Of a stretch of 6,989 nt of DNA, positions 1 through 5,700 are shown piece after piece (position 1 is the stretch's first letter; each line of letters opens with the position of its first letter). Source of the stretch: Actinomycetota bacterium (GTDB lineage Bacteria; Actinomycetota; UBA4738); contig VAYJ01000081.1 in assembly GCA_005888465.1 (NCBI GenBank), positions 1 through 6,989 on the forward strand, written 5' to 3'. The notes beneath the pieces are model-generated. The model did not search any database. It saw only the letters and a program-made list of their open reading frames with translations, and was not told the origin of the DNA. The position numbers and the translations under genes are program-made.

Positions 1-117
1 CACATCCATTCCCAGTGAATTCCCACGCATTGACATTAGTGGAAGGGCTCTGGGACAAGATGAGATGGACGCGGCGATTCAGACGACGTCTACCTCGAAG
101 GTGAGGCGAGTCGATTT

Positions 118-145
118 CGGTGGTTGCGGGCCCCCGCAACAACCG
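118..145. repeat. dif-like 28-bp dyad site, copy A
   Basis: Two 11-bp arms, CGGTGGTTGCG (118-128) and CGCAACAACCG (135-145), are inverted repeats of each other at 10 of 11 positions and flank a 6-bp centre, GGCCCC. This is the geometry of sites used by tyrosine recombinases of the Xer type, although the sequence does not resemble the proteobacterial dif consensus. A related site lies at 5418-5445 in the same orientation. It could instead simply form an RNA or DNA hairpin, for example a REP-like element or a transcription end signal. The symmetry is seen directly; the recombination role is inference. Confidence 0.5.
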
Positions 146-282
146 AAAGTGCACTCCATAGACCAATCGCCAGGATCACCGCTAAGGTGTTATTTGCGGA
201 TTGACTCCAGGGACGTCCTGGAATCGCGCGCGGCATTCGAAGTCCTCTGGCCGCTCACGCAAGTCACCGTCCGGGGTTGACC

Positions 283-300
283 GTCGCTGCTAGCAGCGAC
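283..300. repeat. Perfect 18-bp palindrome
   Basis: GTCGCTGCT followed immediately by AGCAGCGAC is a perfect two-fold symmetric sequence with no central spacer. A spacer-free palindrome of this length suits a homodimeric DNA-binding protein or a cruciform better than a terminator hairpin, because no loop is available and no T-run follows. No adjacent gene explains it. Confidence 0.6.
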
Positions 301-506
301 CCGGCCACCGAGGACAGTCACCAGTAGCTCCGGCTTGGCGAGTCTGAACGGGACCACAAGCTACAACGCTTACCGTCAAGTCCCGTCTTGTCCAGGACCT
401 TCGTGCGGGTCGAATAGGCATGCCGGGGGGAGGCTCCGTGGTGCCCGCCCGGCCGAGATGCCCCCCTCGAAGCCCGGCTGCGTGTCGCCGCGCCGCCCTC
501 GGCCTG

Positions 507-1148
507 CTACTTCGGGAAGCCGGCCGTCTTGGCTCGCTGGTGGACGAGGTTATAGACGTCCTCCCAGGTGTTCGCGCGCGGCGCGGTGATCGTTTTATTC
601 GTGCTGTTCGCGAAGCAGATCGCGTAGAGGGTCTTAGCTCGCAGGTTCTCCACGTTGCCCGGGGAGTCGTCTACGTAGATGTCGGCGCCGACCTGCTCCT
701 TCTGCTTCATGAAACAGAGGTCCCAGTAGGGGATGCCGTGGTGGTCGAGCCACTCGGTCGTCTGCGTGACGGCGGTGTTGTGGAAGTAGCGGATAGCGAG
801 GCGGTGCGTGATGATCCGGATCCTAGCACCCTCCTCGGAGAGCTACCGCAGGTACCTCCGAGCGCCTGGGATCATCGCGGCCGTCTCGAATAGGCCGCGC
901 TCCGTGACCGCGAACCGGTGGAGGCTGTTGTACTGCTCCTCGGTGGCGATGCCCCACTCCGCGAGACCGTAGGACACGTCCTCCGTCAGCTCGTGGAGCG
1001 GCCGCTCGAACCACTCCGCGGCCACTTCGCGCATCCTCGCATAGAAATCCGCGCAGACGCCGTCGAGGTCGACGCCGAGGATCAGCCCTTGAAGCGGGCC
1101 CGGCTCGCGCGCAGGAACCTTGTCGTGAACGTTGACCGCTATGCCCAT
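507..1148 (-). pseudogene. NT5C-type 5'(3')-deoxyribonucleotidase-like HAD phosphatase, interrupted by an in-frame TAG
   Basis: The gene reads from ATG 1148 to TAG 507-509 and would encode 213 codons if the internal TAG at 843-845 (codon 102) were sense. The frame is the same on both sides, so this is a nonsense codon and not a frameshift. The HAD active-site motifs are all present: D27 and D29 in VDLDGV, T114 in RIITHR, a lysine at 148 or 150 in FMKQKE, and D160-D161 in YVDDSP. The family (NT5C, PF06941) removes phosphate from nucleoside monophosphates or similar small substrates in the cytoplasm. The interruption separates motif I from the other three, so neither half should work alone. GGAGG lies 13 bases before the start, which is rather far. 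ATG 710 (codon 147) is the first ATG after the stop but is too far downstream to restore an enzyme. Either the gene is recently broken, the TAG is read through, or the base is a sequencing error; conservation of the second half argues that any decay is recent. Confidence 0.85.
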
Positions 1149-1249
1149 GGTGGCTGCGTATCCTCCGCGTTTGGTAGAGCGGTGCACTCCATGCCGGCAA
1201 TGCGTGGAGGGCCTATAGATTGCGCGTAGCCGCGGCGGCTGGGTGACGA
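1149..1249. other. Leader/spacer upstream of the NT5C pseudogene
   Basis: About 100 bp separate the stop of the upstream minus-strand remnant from the NT5C start. The only functional signal seen is the GGAGG of the NT5C ribosome binding site. No convincing -35/-10 pair was found, so co-transcription with whatever lies upstream is possible. Confidence 0.4.
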
Positions 1250-1336
1250 CTACTTCACGCTCTTGCCCGGCTTCGGGGCGCGCTCGACCATCGTCGTGTT
1301 CGGCCGCTGGCGCGCGTCCTTGACCGGGATGAACGC
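1250..1336 (-). pseudogene. Possible orphan C-terminus of a minus-strand gene
   Basis: Twenty-eight codons followed by TAG (1250-1252) read AFIPVKDARQRPNTTMVERA and then PKPGKSVK. The composition and GC-rich third positions look like a genuine protein tail rather than a random frame. The frame is closed upstream by TAG at 1337-1339. In another frame just upstream, the stretch NGTFRLGPKELVAEASGD also looks protein-like, so one gene broken by a frameshift is a possible explanation. I do not recognise the family. It may also be chance. Confidence 0.25.
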
Positions 1337-1557
1337 CTACTGTCGCCGCTCGCTTCGGCAACCAGTTCCTTCGGTCCCAGCCGAAACGTCCCGTTCGCGT
1401 GCCTGGCACAAAATAAAGCGCGCAGCTCAGAGGATACCCAACATTAGCACCCCCCGGCGGCGCGGTCGCCCCGTCCGTGGGCCCCATCCCCGTGACATAA
1501 GGCGCCAGACTCGGCCGCCGGCCATCCCAGGAGCCGACGGCACAGCGAGCCTGTCGG
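1337..1557. other. Gap between the orphan C-terminus and the deacylase stop
   Basis: Apart from the possible frame-shifted coding remnant just mentioned (roughly 1340-1410, minus), I see no supported gene here. No T-rich terminator follows the deacylase stop at 1558; the DNA beyond it is simply GC-rich. Confidence 0.35.
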
Positions 1558-3282
1558 TCAGGCCGGGCGGGCGCCGGGTCCGCGCAGCAAGGCGCCGGGC
1601 AGGCGACCGGTCGGCTTGCCGTGTTCCAGCGTGACTTCGCCGTTGACGATAGTGGCGGCGATGCCCTCCGCCTTCTGCACGAGGCGGCGGGCGCCGCCGG
1701 GCAGATCGGCCTCTACCGTGGGCATCGCCGGCTGCACGCGCGCCTCATCGAACAGCACGAGGTCGGCGCGGTAGCCCGCGCGCAGCAGGCCACGGTCGGT
1801 GATGTCCCAGGCCGACGCGTTGTCGAAGGTGAGCTTCCGCACCGCCTCCTCGAGAGTGAACGCCTGCTTCGCGCGTACCCAGTAGCTCAGCATGTGGGTC
1901 TGGAGCGAAGAGCCCATCTCCTGGCAGACGTGCGCGCCCGAATCCGAGAACGTGGCGAGGGTGCGCGGGTGCTTGAGCATGCCGAGCACCTGATCCGGGT
2001 GCTCGTTGACCAGCGGCTGCACGAATACCTGATTTTCGTTCTCGAGCGCCAGATCGATCATCACCTCGACGGGGTGCTGGCCCTGCGCCGCCGCGAGCTG
2101 GGCGACGGTCGGATCGTTCCAGTTCACATCCTTCATGGCGTAGAGGTTGCCGTAGTCGGGCCGGCGCGGATCGGTGGTGGCGGCGCCGCCCCCCTGGAAC
2201 ACGTTGTCGCGGGGCTTCATCGTGGCCTCCTCCGCCATCAGCTGTCGGCGCGTCGCCGGGTCGGCGAGACGCCGCTTCTGCTCCGGGAGCGGCAGACGGC
2301 GCAGCTCGCGCCAGGCCGGCAAGACGTCGAAGGGCAGATAGGACTTGAGCGAGAAGATGGCGTTGATGGAGCGCGTGGTGGTCTGGCCCCACACGCGCGC
2401 GCCGGCGGCGGCGCACTGGTCCAGATACTCGAGCTGATAGGTCCACGGATTCGGGTCGTCGCCCTGGCGACTCGCGATGGTGCCAAACATCACGGGCCGC
2501 CCGCTCTCCACTGCCACCCGCTGAAGCCGCGCGAGGAAGGCCCGCTGCGCCAGCCCCCCCGAGATGTCCGGCCCGACCTGGAAGATGCCGGCCCCGAGCT
2601 CGCCCATGGCGCCGACGAGGCGATCGACCTCCGCCCAGTCGGCGATGCGGCTGGCCACCGGCGTATTGTCAGGTGTGACGTGCGTCGTCGCGCGAGAGCT
2701 GGAGAAGCCCATGGCCCCCGCGCGGATCGCCTCCTTCACCGCGCCGGCCATACGGGCGAGGTCCGCGTCGGTGGCCGTCTCGCTGAGCGCACGCTTGCCC
2801 ATGACGTACATGCGCAGGGCGGAATGGCCGATGTAGGCGCCGTAGTTGATCGCCTTGGGCAAACGGTCGACGGTTGCCAGATACTCGGGGAAGGTCTCCC
2901 ACGTCCAGTCGATGCCGGCCAGCATCGACTCCGTCGGAATGTCCTCGACTGCGGTCAGGCAGCGGGCGAACCACTCGCGCTCCTCGGGCCGGCACGGCGC
3001 CAGCGCGAAGCCGCAATTGCCCATGATCACGGTGGTGACACCGTGCCAGCACGAGCAGCTCCCGATCCGGTCCCACGCTACCTGGGCGTCCATGTGGGTG
3101 TGGCCATCGACGAATCCAGGCGCCACGATGAGGCCGTCGGCGTCGATGACGCGCTCTGCTCCCGCCCGGATGCGCCCGATCTCGACGATCTGACCCTGCC
3201 GGATGCCGACGTCCCCCTGATAGCGCGCCGCGCCCGAGCCGTCGACGATCGTTCCGTTACGAATCAAGAGATCGAGGCCCAT
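1558..3282 (-). CDS. N-acyl-D-amino-acid deacylase-type amidohydrolase (D-aminoacylase family)
   Basis: The 574-residue protein starts at ATG 3282, chosen because GGGAGG lies seven bases upstream and because the product then begins with the usual amidohydrolase opening (DLLIRNGTIVDGSG). Frames starting further upstream run through the promoter region. An N-terminal beta-sandwich segment leads into the TIM-barrel: the metal-site HxH is H61-T62-H63 in FVDGHTHMD. C90 in MGNCGF matches the metal-bridging cysteine that marks the D-aminoacylase branch. H153 lies in YIGHSALR. The catalytic aspartate is D447 in FSDSGAH. The C-terminus returns to the sandwich with the GYRADLVLFD and ATIVNGEV signatures. 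The family hydrolyses N-acyl-D-amino acids or related amides in the cytoplasm. The THxR and SHHK blocks that carry the other metal histidines in classical D-aminoacylases (from memory) are not obvious: the matching barrel region reads GIFQVGPDISG and PVMFGTIASR. The substrate may therefore differ. It is divergent from the SDR gene and probably co-regulated with it. Confidence 0.92.
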   Translation of the reverse strand: MGLDLLIRNGTIVDGSGAARYQGDVGIRQGQIVEIGRIRAGAERVIDADGLIVAPGFVDGHTHMDAQVAWDRIGSCSCWHGVTTVIMGNCGFALAPCRPEEREWFARCLTAVEDIPTESMLAGIDWTWETFPEYLATVDRLPKAINYGAYIGHSALRMYVMGKRALSETATDADLARMAGAVKEAIRAGAMGFSSSRATTHVTPDNTPVASRIADWAEVDRLVGAMGELGAGIFQVGPDISGGLAQRAFLARLQRVAVESGRPVMFGTIASRQGDDPNPWTYQLEYLDQCAAAGARVWGQTTTRSINAIFSLKSYLPFDVLPAWRELRRLPLPEQKRRLADPATRRQLMAEEATMKPRDNVFQGGGAATTDPRRPDYGNLYAMKDVNWNDPTVAQLAAAQGQHPVEVMIDLALENENQVFVQPLVNEHPDQVLGMLKHPRTLATFSDSGAHVCQEMGSSLQTHMLSYWVRAKQAFTLEEAVRKLTFDNASAWDITDRGLLRAGYRADLVLFDEARVQPAMPTVEADLPGGARRLVQKAEGIAATIVNGEVTLEHGKPTGRLPGALLRGPGARPA

Positions 3283-3334
3283 GGTGTTTCCTCCCGTGGC
3301 GGCACAGCCGGAGTGCCGTGCCCGACAGCCGGGG

Positions 3335-3418
3335 CCGATTCTACGCGAGTCCGCCGCCCTGGGATACGAGCCGGAGACCCGCCCGGCCTGCCACCCGTCG
3401 CCGCGGTGGTAGAATCGG
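3335..3418. promoter_or_regulatory. Divergent promoter region with mirrored -10-like hexamers
   Basis: CCGATTCTAC at 3335-3344 and GTAGAATCGG at 3409-3418 are perfect inverted repeats 64 bp apart. Each contains TAGAAT, a good -10-like hexamer reading outward: on the plus strand at 3410-3415, toward the SDR, and on the minus strand at 3343-3338, toward the deacylase. The implied leaders are about 25 nt for the SDR and about 50 nt for the deacylase. The -35 regions are poor matches (CTGCCA with a 16-bp spacer on the plus side), which suggests an activator or a sigma factor with other preferences. A 6-bp stem (CGGCAC 3300-3305, GTGCCG 3313-3318) lies in the deacylase leader. The symmetry is seen; the promoter role is inferred. 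Confidence 0.5.
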
Positions 3419-3446
3419 TGCCCATTCCACTCCAGGAGGCCTCGTG

Positions 3447-4232
3447 ATGCGACTCGCTGGCAAGACCGGGATCGTGACCGCCGCCGCATCTGGTATGGGT
3501 CGGGCTGGCGCGCTTCGCTTCGCCCAGGAGGGCGCCCAGGTCGCGGTGGTGGACGTGGACGCCGCCGGCGTCCAGCGGGTGGTGGGCGAGATCACCACGG
3601 CGGGCGGCGCCGCCTACGGGATCGTCGCGGATCTGACCAAGGACGACGACTCGCGGCGCATCGTGTGGGACACCGTGAGCCGGTTCAAGGGCCTGGACTT
3701 CGTGTGGAACCACGTCGGCCACCCCGGGCCGGCCGCGGTCGAGGGCATCGACATGAACGTCTTCGACCTCGCCATCGACCTCAATCTCCGCACGGTGCTG
3801 ATCACAACCGAGGCGGCCATTCCGGAGATGCGCGCACGCGGAGGCGGCAGTCTCCTCTTCACCGCGTCCACCTCCGGACTCCAGGGATCCTCGTACAGTC
3901 CGGTCTATTCGATGTGCAAGTTCGGCGTGGTCGGCTTCGTCAAGAGCCTGGCGGTGCGGCTCGCTCCCGAGAAGATCCGCGTCAACGCGGTCTGCCCCGG
4001 CCCAATCGACACCCCGATGTTGCGCGTCTTCGTCGCGCGGCCGGATCAGAAATCGACGGCGGGCCTGGACCCCGAAGACCTCGTGCGCCGACGCGCCGCC
4101 GGTGCGGTGCCGCTCGGGCGCACCGGCCGGCCCGAGGAGATCGCCAACGCCGCGCTGTTTCTTCTGTCCGACGAGGCGTCGTTCATCACGGGAGCGGCGT
4201 TGCCGGTCGACGGCGGGGTGACCGCGGCCTGA
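3447..4232 (+). CDS. Short-chain dehydrogenase/reductase (classical SDR), 261 aa
   Basis: ATG 3447 is chosen because AGGAGG (3434-3439) lies seven bases upstream; the GTG just before it is less well placed. Length and motif order are those of classical SDRs, which use NAD(P) to oxidise or reduce alcohol and carbonyl groups in the cytosol. The Rossmann glycine motif is at residues 11-18 but reads TAAASGMG, so the first glycine of TGxxxGxG is alanine. D36 at the end of the second strand points to NAD rather than NADP. The usual NNAG segment reads WNHVG (87-91). N113 (DLNLRTV), a serine in TASTSG (S141 or S143), Y154 and K158 (YSMCK) form the catalytic set. The conserved NAVCPGPIDTPM follows at 180-191, and the C-terminal end FITGALPVDGG type sequence is present as ITGAALPVDGG. 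The gene is transcribed divergently from the deacylase, so a joint catabolic role is plausible, but the substrate cannot be inferred. Confidence 0.94.
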   Translation: MRLAGKTGIVTAAASGMGRAGALRFAQEGAQVAVVDVDAAGVQRVVGEITTAGGAAYGIVADLTKDDDSRRIVWDTVSRFKGLDFVWNHVGHPGPAAVEGIDMNVFDLAIDLNLRTVLITTEAAIPEMRARGGGSLLFTASTSGLQGSSYSPVYSMCKFGVVGFVKSLAVRLAPEKIRVNAVCPGPIDTPMLRVFVARPDQKSTAGLDPEDLVRRRAAGAVPLGRTGRPEEIANAALFLLSDEASFITGAALPVDGGVTAA

Positions 4233-4307
4233 CTCTCGTTGCGGACGGCGTTGACGCGTGCCCCCGGTCGCTAGCGTGGTGCCGCAGCCAAGCCGCCACT
4301 GCAATCC

Positions 4308-4685
4308 GTGCGACTCGGGGTCCTCGCCGCCATCCTGGCGGGCGCATGCCTCCTCGGAGTCGACTTCAGCCGGTCGGACGGCGCCAGCTTCGCGCTGGGT
4401 AAAACGACCGCGCAGGAGATCCGGGGGCGGCTCGGAGAGCCCGACAGTCAGGCCACCGTCCAGGCCGGATTCCCGGCGAAAGCATCGAATGACGCTCGTA
4501 CTGTTCAACTGAAGCGCAGCCACTTCCCGGGTCGACCTTATGGGTTCCTAGCCCAGGGTGGTTCAAACCGGACACTTCCCTGGGGTATTGGCCTCTCCAA
4601 TCCAGACACATTTGACCGCTGGATAGCCGGTGGCTTTCAGGTGTTCAGTTGGCACTGCACGCGGAGCAGTTCCTCGACGGCGTAG
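4308..4685 (+). pseudogene. BamE/SmpA-like lipoprotein N-terminus with an unrelated tail (truncated)
   Basis: The frame opens at GTG 4308 without a clear ribosome binding site. Residues 1-20 form a basic start followed by a hydrophobic signal segment (LGVLAAILAGACLLG), with Cys14 in a weak lipobox. Residues 31-47 read GKTTAQEIRGRLGEPDS, the typical first helix and turn of BamE/SmpA-like outer-membrane assembly lipoproteins. After about residue 58 (near 4480) the family-like character is lost. The rest (KRSHFPGRPYGFLAQGG and onward) looks like read-through into foreign DNA, and it ends at 4685 inside the 3' end of the opposite-strand HTH gene. The break coincides with the first copy of a 15-nt direct repeat (4480-4494). 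If DNA between the repeats is removed, the frame continues as NDGLVRNYSHRG from 5275, which is open but not clearly BamE. Most likely a host gene cut by insertion or rearrangement. Confidence 0.5.
4480..4494 (+). repeat. 15-nt direct repeat, left copy
   Basis: AAGCATCGAATGACG occurs here and again, identically and in the same orientation, at 5260-5274. The left copy lies at the point where the BamE-like gene loses its family resemblance. The bases immediately outside the match differ. The distance between copies is 780 bp, and the HTH gene lies between them. Confidence 0.8.
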
Positions 4686-5104
4686 TATCGGTGCGCCCAA
4701 TAGCCGGCGCGCTCGCAGCGTAGGAAGCCGCTCGCTGTCCAGCGCAGCACGGACTTAGTGGAGACACCCAGGAAAAGCGCGGCCTCGCCCGTGCGATACC
4801 AGCGCCTCGCTGGTGGCTCCGGCGTCGGCAGCCCGAGTCGGTGCCGAATGCGCACGATGCGGTTCAAGAACTGATGCTCATACGCCTTCCGCATGCGCGG
4901 CAGGAGTTGTCTCCTGGGGAGGGCAGCGACCTCATCAACGAGCCGATCGTACTCGTTGACAAGACGCTGGTAGGTGGCATGGCGAAGGCCCCGTGGGGGA
5001 GGCACCTCGAGGGTCTCTGTCGGGACCAAGAGATCACGCCACGGGCGGATGAAAGGGTCCAGGCGTCGATGGCGTGGCCGCCAGGGGCGTTGAACGTCAG
5101 GCAT
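4637..5104 (-). CDS. Excisionase-like helix-turn-helix protein, 155 aa
   Basis: The frame runs from ATG 5104 to TGA 4637-4639. An in-frame TTG at 5188 or GTG at 5179 could extend it by up to 28 residues of alanine/proline-rich sequence; none of the starts has a convincing ribosome binding site, so the start is uncertain. Residues 1-40 are rich in arginine, tryptophan and proline. Residues 40-90 look like one or two basic amphipathic helices. Residues 101-150 form a MerR/excisionase-type DNA-binding domain: YRTGEAALFLGVSTKSVLRW is the winged-helix start (helix-turn-helix, with the family's 'aLgVs..tv.rW' pattern), and GFLRCERAGYWAHRYYAVEE is the wing and following helix. Such proteins either regulate integration and excision or act as small repressors. 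The neighbouring tyrosine recombinase, divergently placed across a repeat-rich spacer, favours a recombination directionality role. The long N-terminal extension is unusual for an excisionase, and I cannot name a precise family. Confidence 0.7.
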   Translation of the reverse strand: MPDVQRPWRPRHRRLDPFIRPWRDLLVPTETLEVPPPRGLRHATYQRLVNEYDRLVDEVAALPRRQLLPRMRKAYEHQFLNRIVRIRHRLGLPTPEPPARRWYRTGEAALFLGVSTKSVLRWTASGFLRCERAGYWAHRYYAVEELLRVQCQLNT

Positions 5105-5259
5105 GACGAATGACTCGACGACGAGGCCAGCTGGTGCCGGTGGTGCAGGGCGAGCTCTCGTGATTTGTCGAGCGGTCACACCAACCAATGATTAGGCTAT
5201 TGACGCGAAGGGGACCCCCAATGGCGCGTCGGCCACAGGCCGTTGAGTCCTCCGACACG

Positions 5260-5274
5260 AAGCATCGAATGACG
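5260..5274 (+). repeat. 15-nt direct repeat, right copy
   Basis: Exact copy of the AAGCATCGAATGACG at 4480-4494, same strand. It lies upstream of the HTH gene, so the two copies bracket that gene completely. Fifteen bases is long for a transposon target duplication but within the range of att core identities. Confidence 0.8.
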
Positions 5275-5367
5275 GCCTGGTCCGGAATTACAGCCACCGC
5301 GGCTCCGCACATACCCTGGTCTCGCTAACGTCGCGTCAGCACAGAATTTTTCGCGTTTGGTCTAGAC

Positions 5368-5380
5368 CCCGGCTTACAGG
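5368..5380 (+). repeat. 13-nt copy of the rnpB 3'-end sequence, inverted relative to rnpB
   Basis: CCCGGCTTACAGG here is identical to the conserved near-terminal part of RNase P RNA, which reads on the minus strand at 6941-6929. With a one-base slip the similarity extends further left (AGACC-C here, GGACC-C in rnpB). The rest of the RNase P RNA is absent around this copy: no conserved ATGA block lies upstream of it. It is therefore a short fragment, possibly an attachment-site remnant. Confidence 0.55.
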
Positions 5381-5417
5381 TGATCTCGGTGGGAACGGAA
5401 TCGGCCTTTTTGCTTGC

Positions 5418-5445
5418 AGGCGGTTGCGGACCAGCGCAACGAACG
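5418..5445. repeat. dif-like 28-bp site, copy B
   Basis: Arms AGGCGGTTGCG (5418-5428) and CGCAACGAACG (5435-5445) flank a 6-bp centre, GACCAG. The inner six bases of each arm (GTTGCG and CGCAAC) are perfectly inverted. Each arm matches the corresponding arm of copy A (118-145) at 9 of 11 positions, and both sites are followed by AAA. It lies in the spacer between the HTH gene and the recombinase, where a recombination site of the element would be expected. Confidence 0.5.
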
Positions 5446-5620
5446 AAATCGAGAAGCAGTCAGGGATACATAAGTCGCCTTACACGCCCTCCCAAATCCT
5501 AGTTGGTCTGCAGGGCTTAGTGCCTGAACTTCGCATCAAGCGATGGGCCCCAGTCTTCTTGTGAGCTATATCCGGGTTTGATCAAATTCTCGGCGCATGC
5601 TTCAGCGACGGATATTCCGA

Positions 5621-5700
5621 GTATCCCCCCACATGGGGTAAGTATCCCCCTCCTATCCCAGAGGGTATCCCCTGCTGGTATCCGTACCCCGGGGGATACC
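5621..5700. repeat. Array of GTATCCCC repeats upstream of the recombinase
   Basis: Exact GTATCCCC occurs at 5621-5628, 5642-5649 and 5665-5672, degenerate copies at 5653-5660 (CTATCCCA) and 5678-5685 (GTATCCGT), and an inverted copy, GGGGATAC, at 5692-5699. Neighbouring units are about 11-13 bp apart, with one 21-bp gap, so most lie on one face of the helix. The last two units form an inverted repeat (GGTATCC 5677-5683, GGATACC 5694-5700). Single related sites occur at 5463-5469, 5863-5870 and 5910-5915. This is the pattern of cooperative binding sites, such as recombinase arm-type or excisionase sites, or operators for the divergent genes. Confidence 0.65.

Larger units (their letters stand above)
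1..506. other. Non-coding stretch downstream of the NT5C pseudogene
   Basis: No reading frame in this stretch looks like a real protein: the open frames are short, lack a good ribosome binding site and have no recognisable motif. It carries two symmetric sequences listed separately (118-145 and 283-300) and a smaller one near 208-222 (CCAGG, five bases, CCTGG). No tRNA fold and no clear terminator with a T-run was seen after the minus-strand gene that ends at 507. Confidence 0.6.

Noticed and set aside
118..145. Integron attC site
   Set aside because: The arms run GTT...AAC, the reverse order of the AAC...GTT ends required of attC, and no attC core consensus is present.
65..280. Small plus-strand frame of 71 codons
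   Set aside because: No ribosome binding site or recognisable motif; it spans the dyad at 118-145.
843..1148. Use of an alternative genetic code with TAG as a sense codon
   Set aside because: Other genes here end naturally at TAG (507, 1250, 6847-6849) and translation past those stops is not protein-like, so a single nonsense codon is the simpler reading.
1621..3447. Long plus-strand open frame (608 codons) opposite the deacylase
   Set aside because: It is the antisense shadow of the GC-rich deacylase gene; composition is arginine- and alanine-rich low-complexity, with no domain motif and no ribosome binding site.
3264..4523. Minus-strand frame of 419 codons opposite the SDR
   Set aside because: Antisense shadow of a clear SDR gene; it also crosses the divergent promoter and the BamE-like gene, and shows no family signature.
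4550..4590. tRNA-like T-arm (GGTTCAAACC)
   Set aside because: The flanking bases do not form the required 5-bp stem and no acceptor, D or anticodon arm can be drawn around it.
4512..4620. Possible insertion-sequence end (two CACTTCCC copies, GGTTCAAACCGGACAC) with a loose inverted match near 5279
   Set aside because: The match between the supposed ends is only about 12 of 17 with gaps, no transposase lies between them and no convincing target duplication fits these ends.
5621..5700. CRISPR array
   Set aside because: Units are only 8 bp with 3-13 bp between them, far below CRISPR repeat and spacer lengths, and no cas gene is present.
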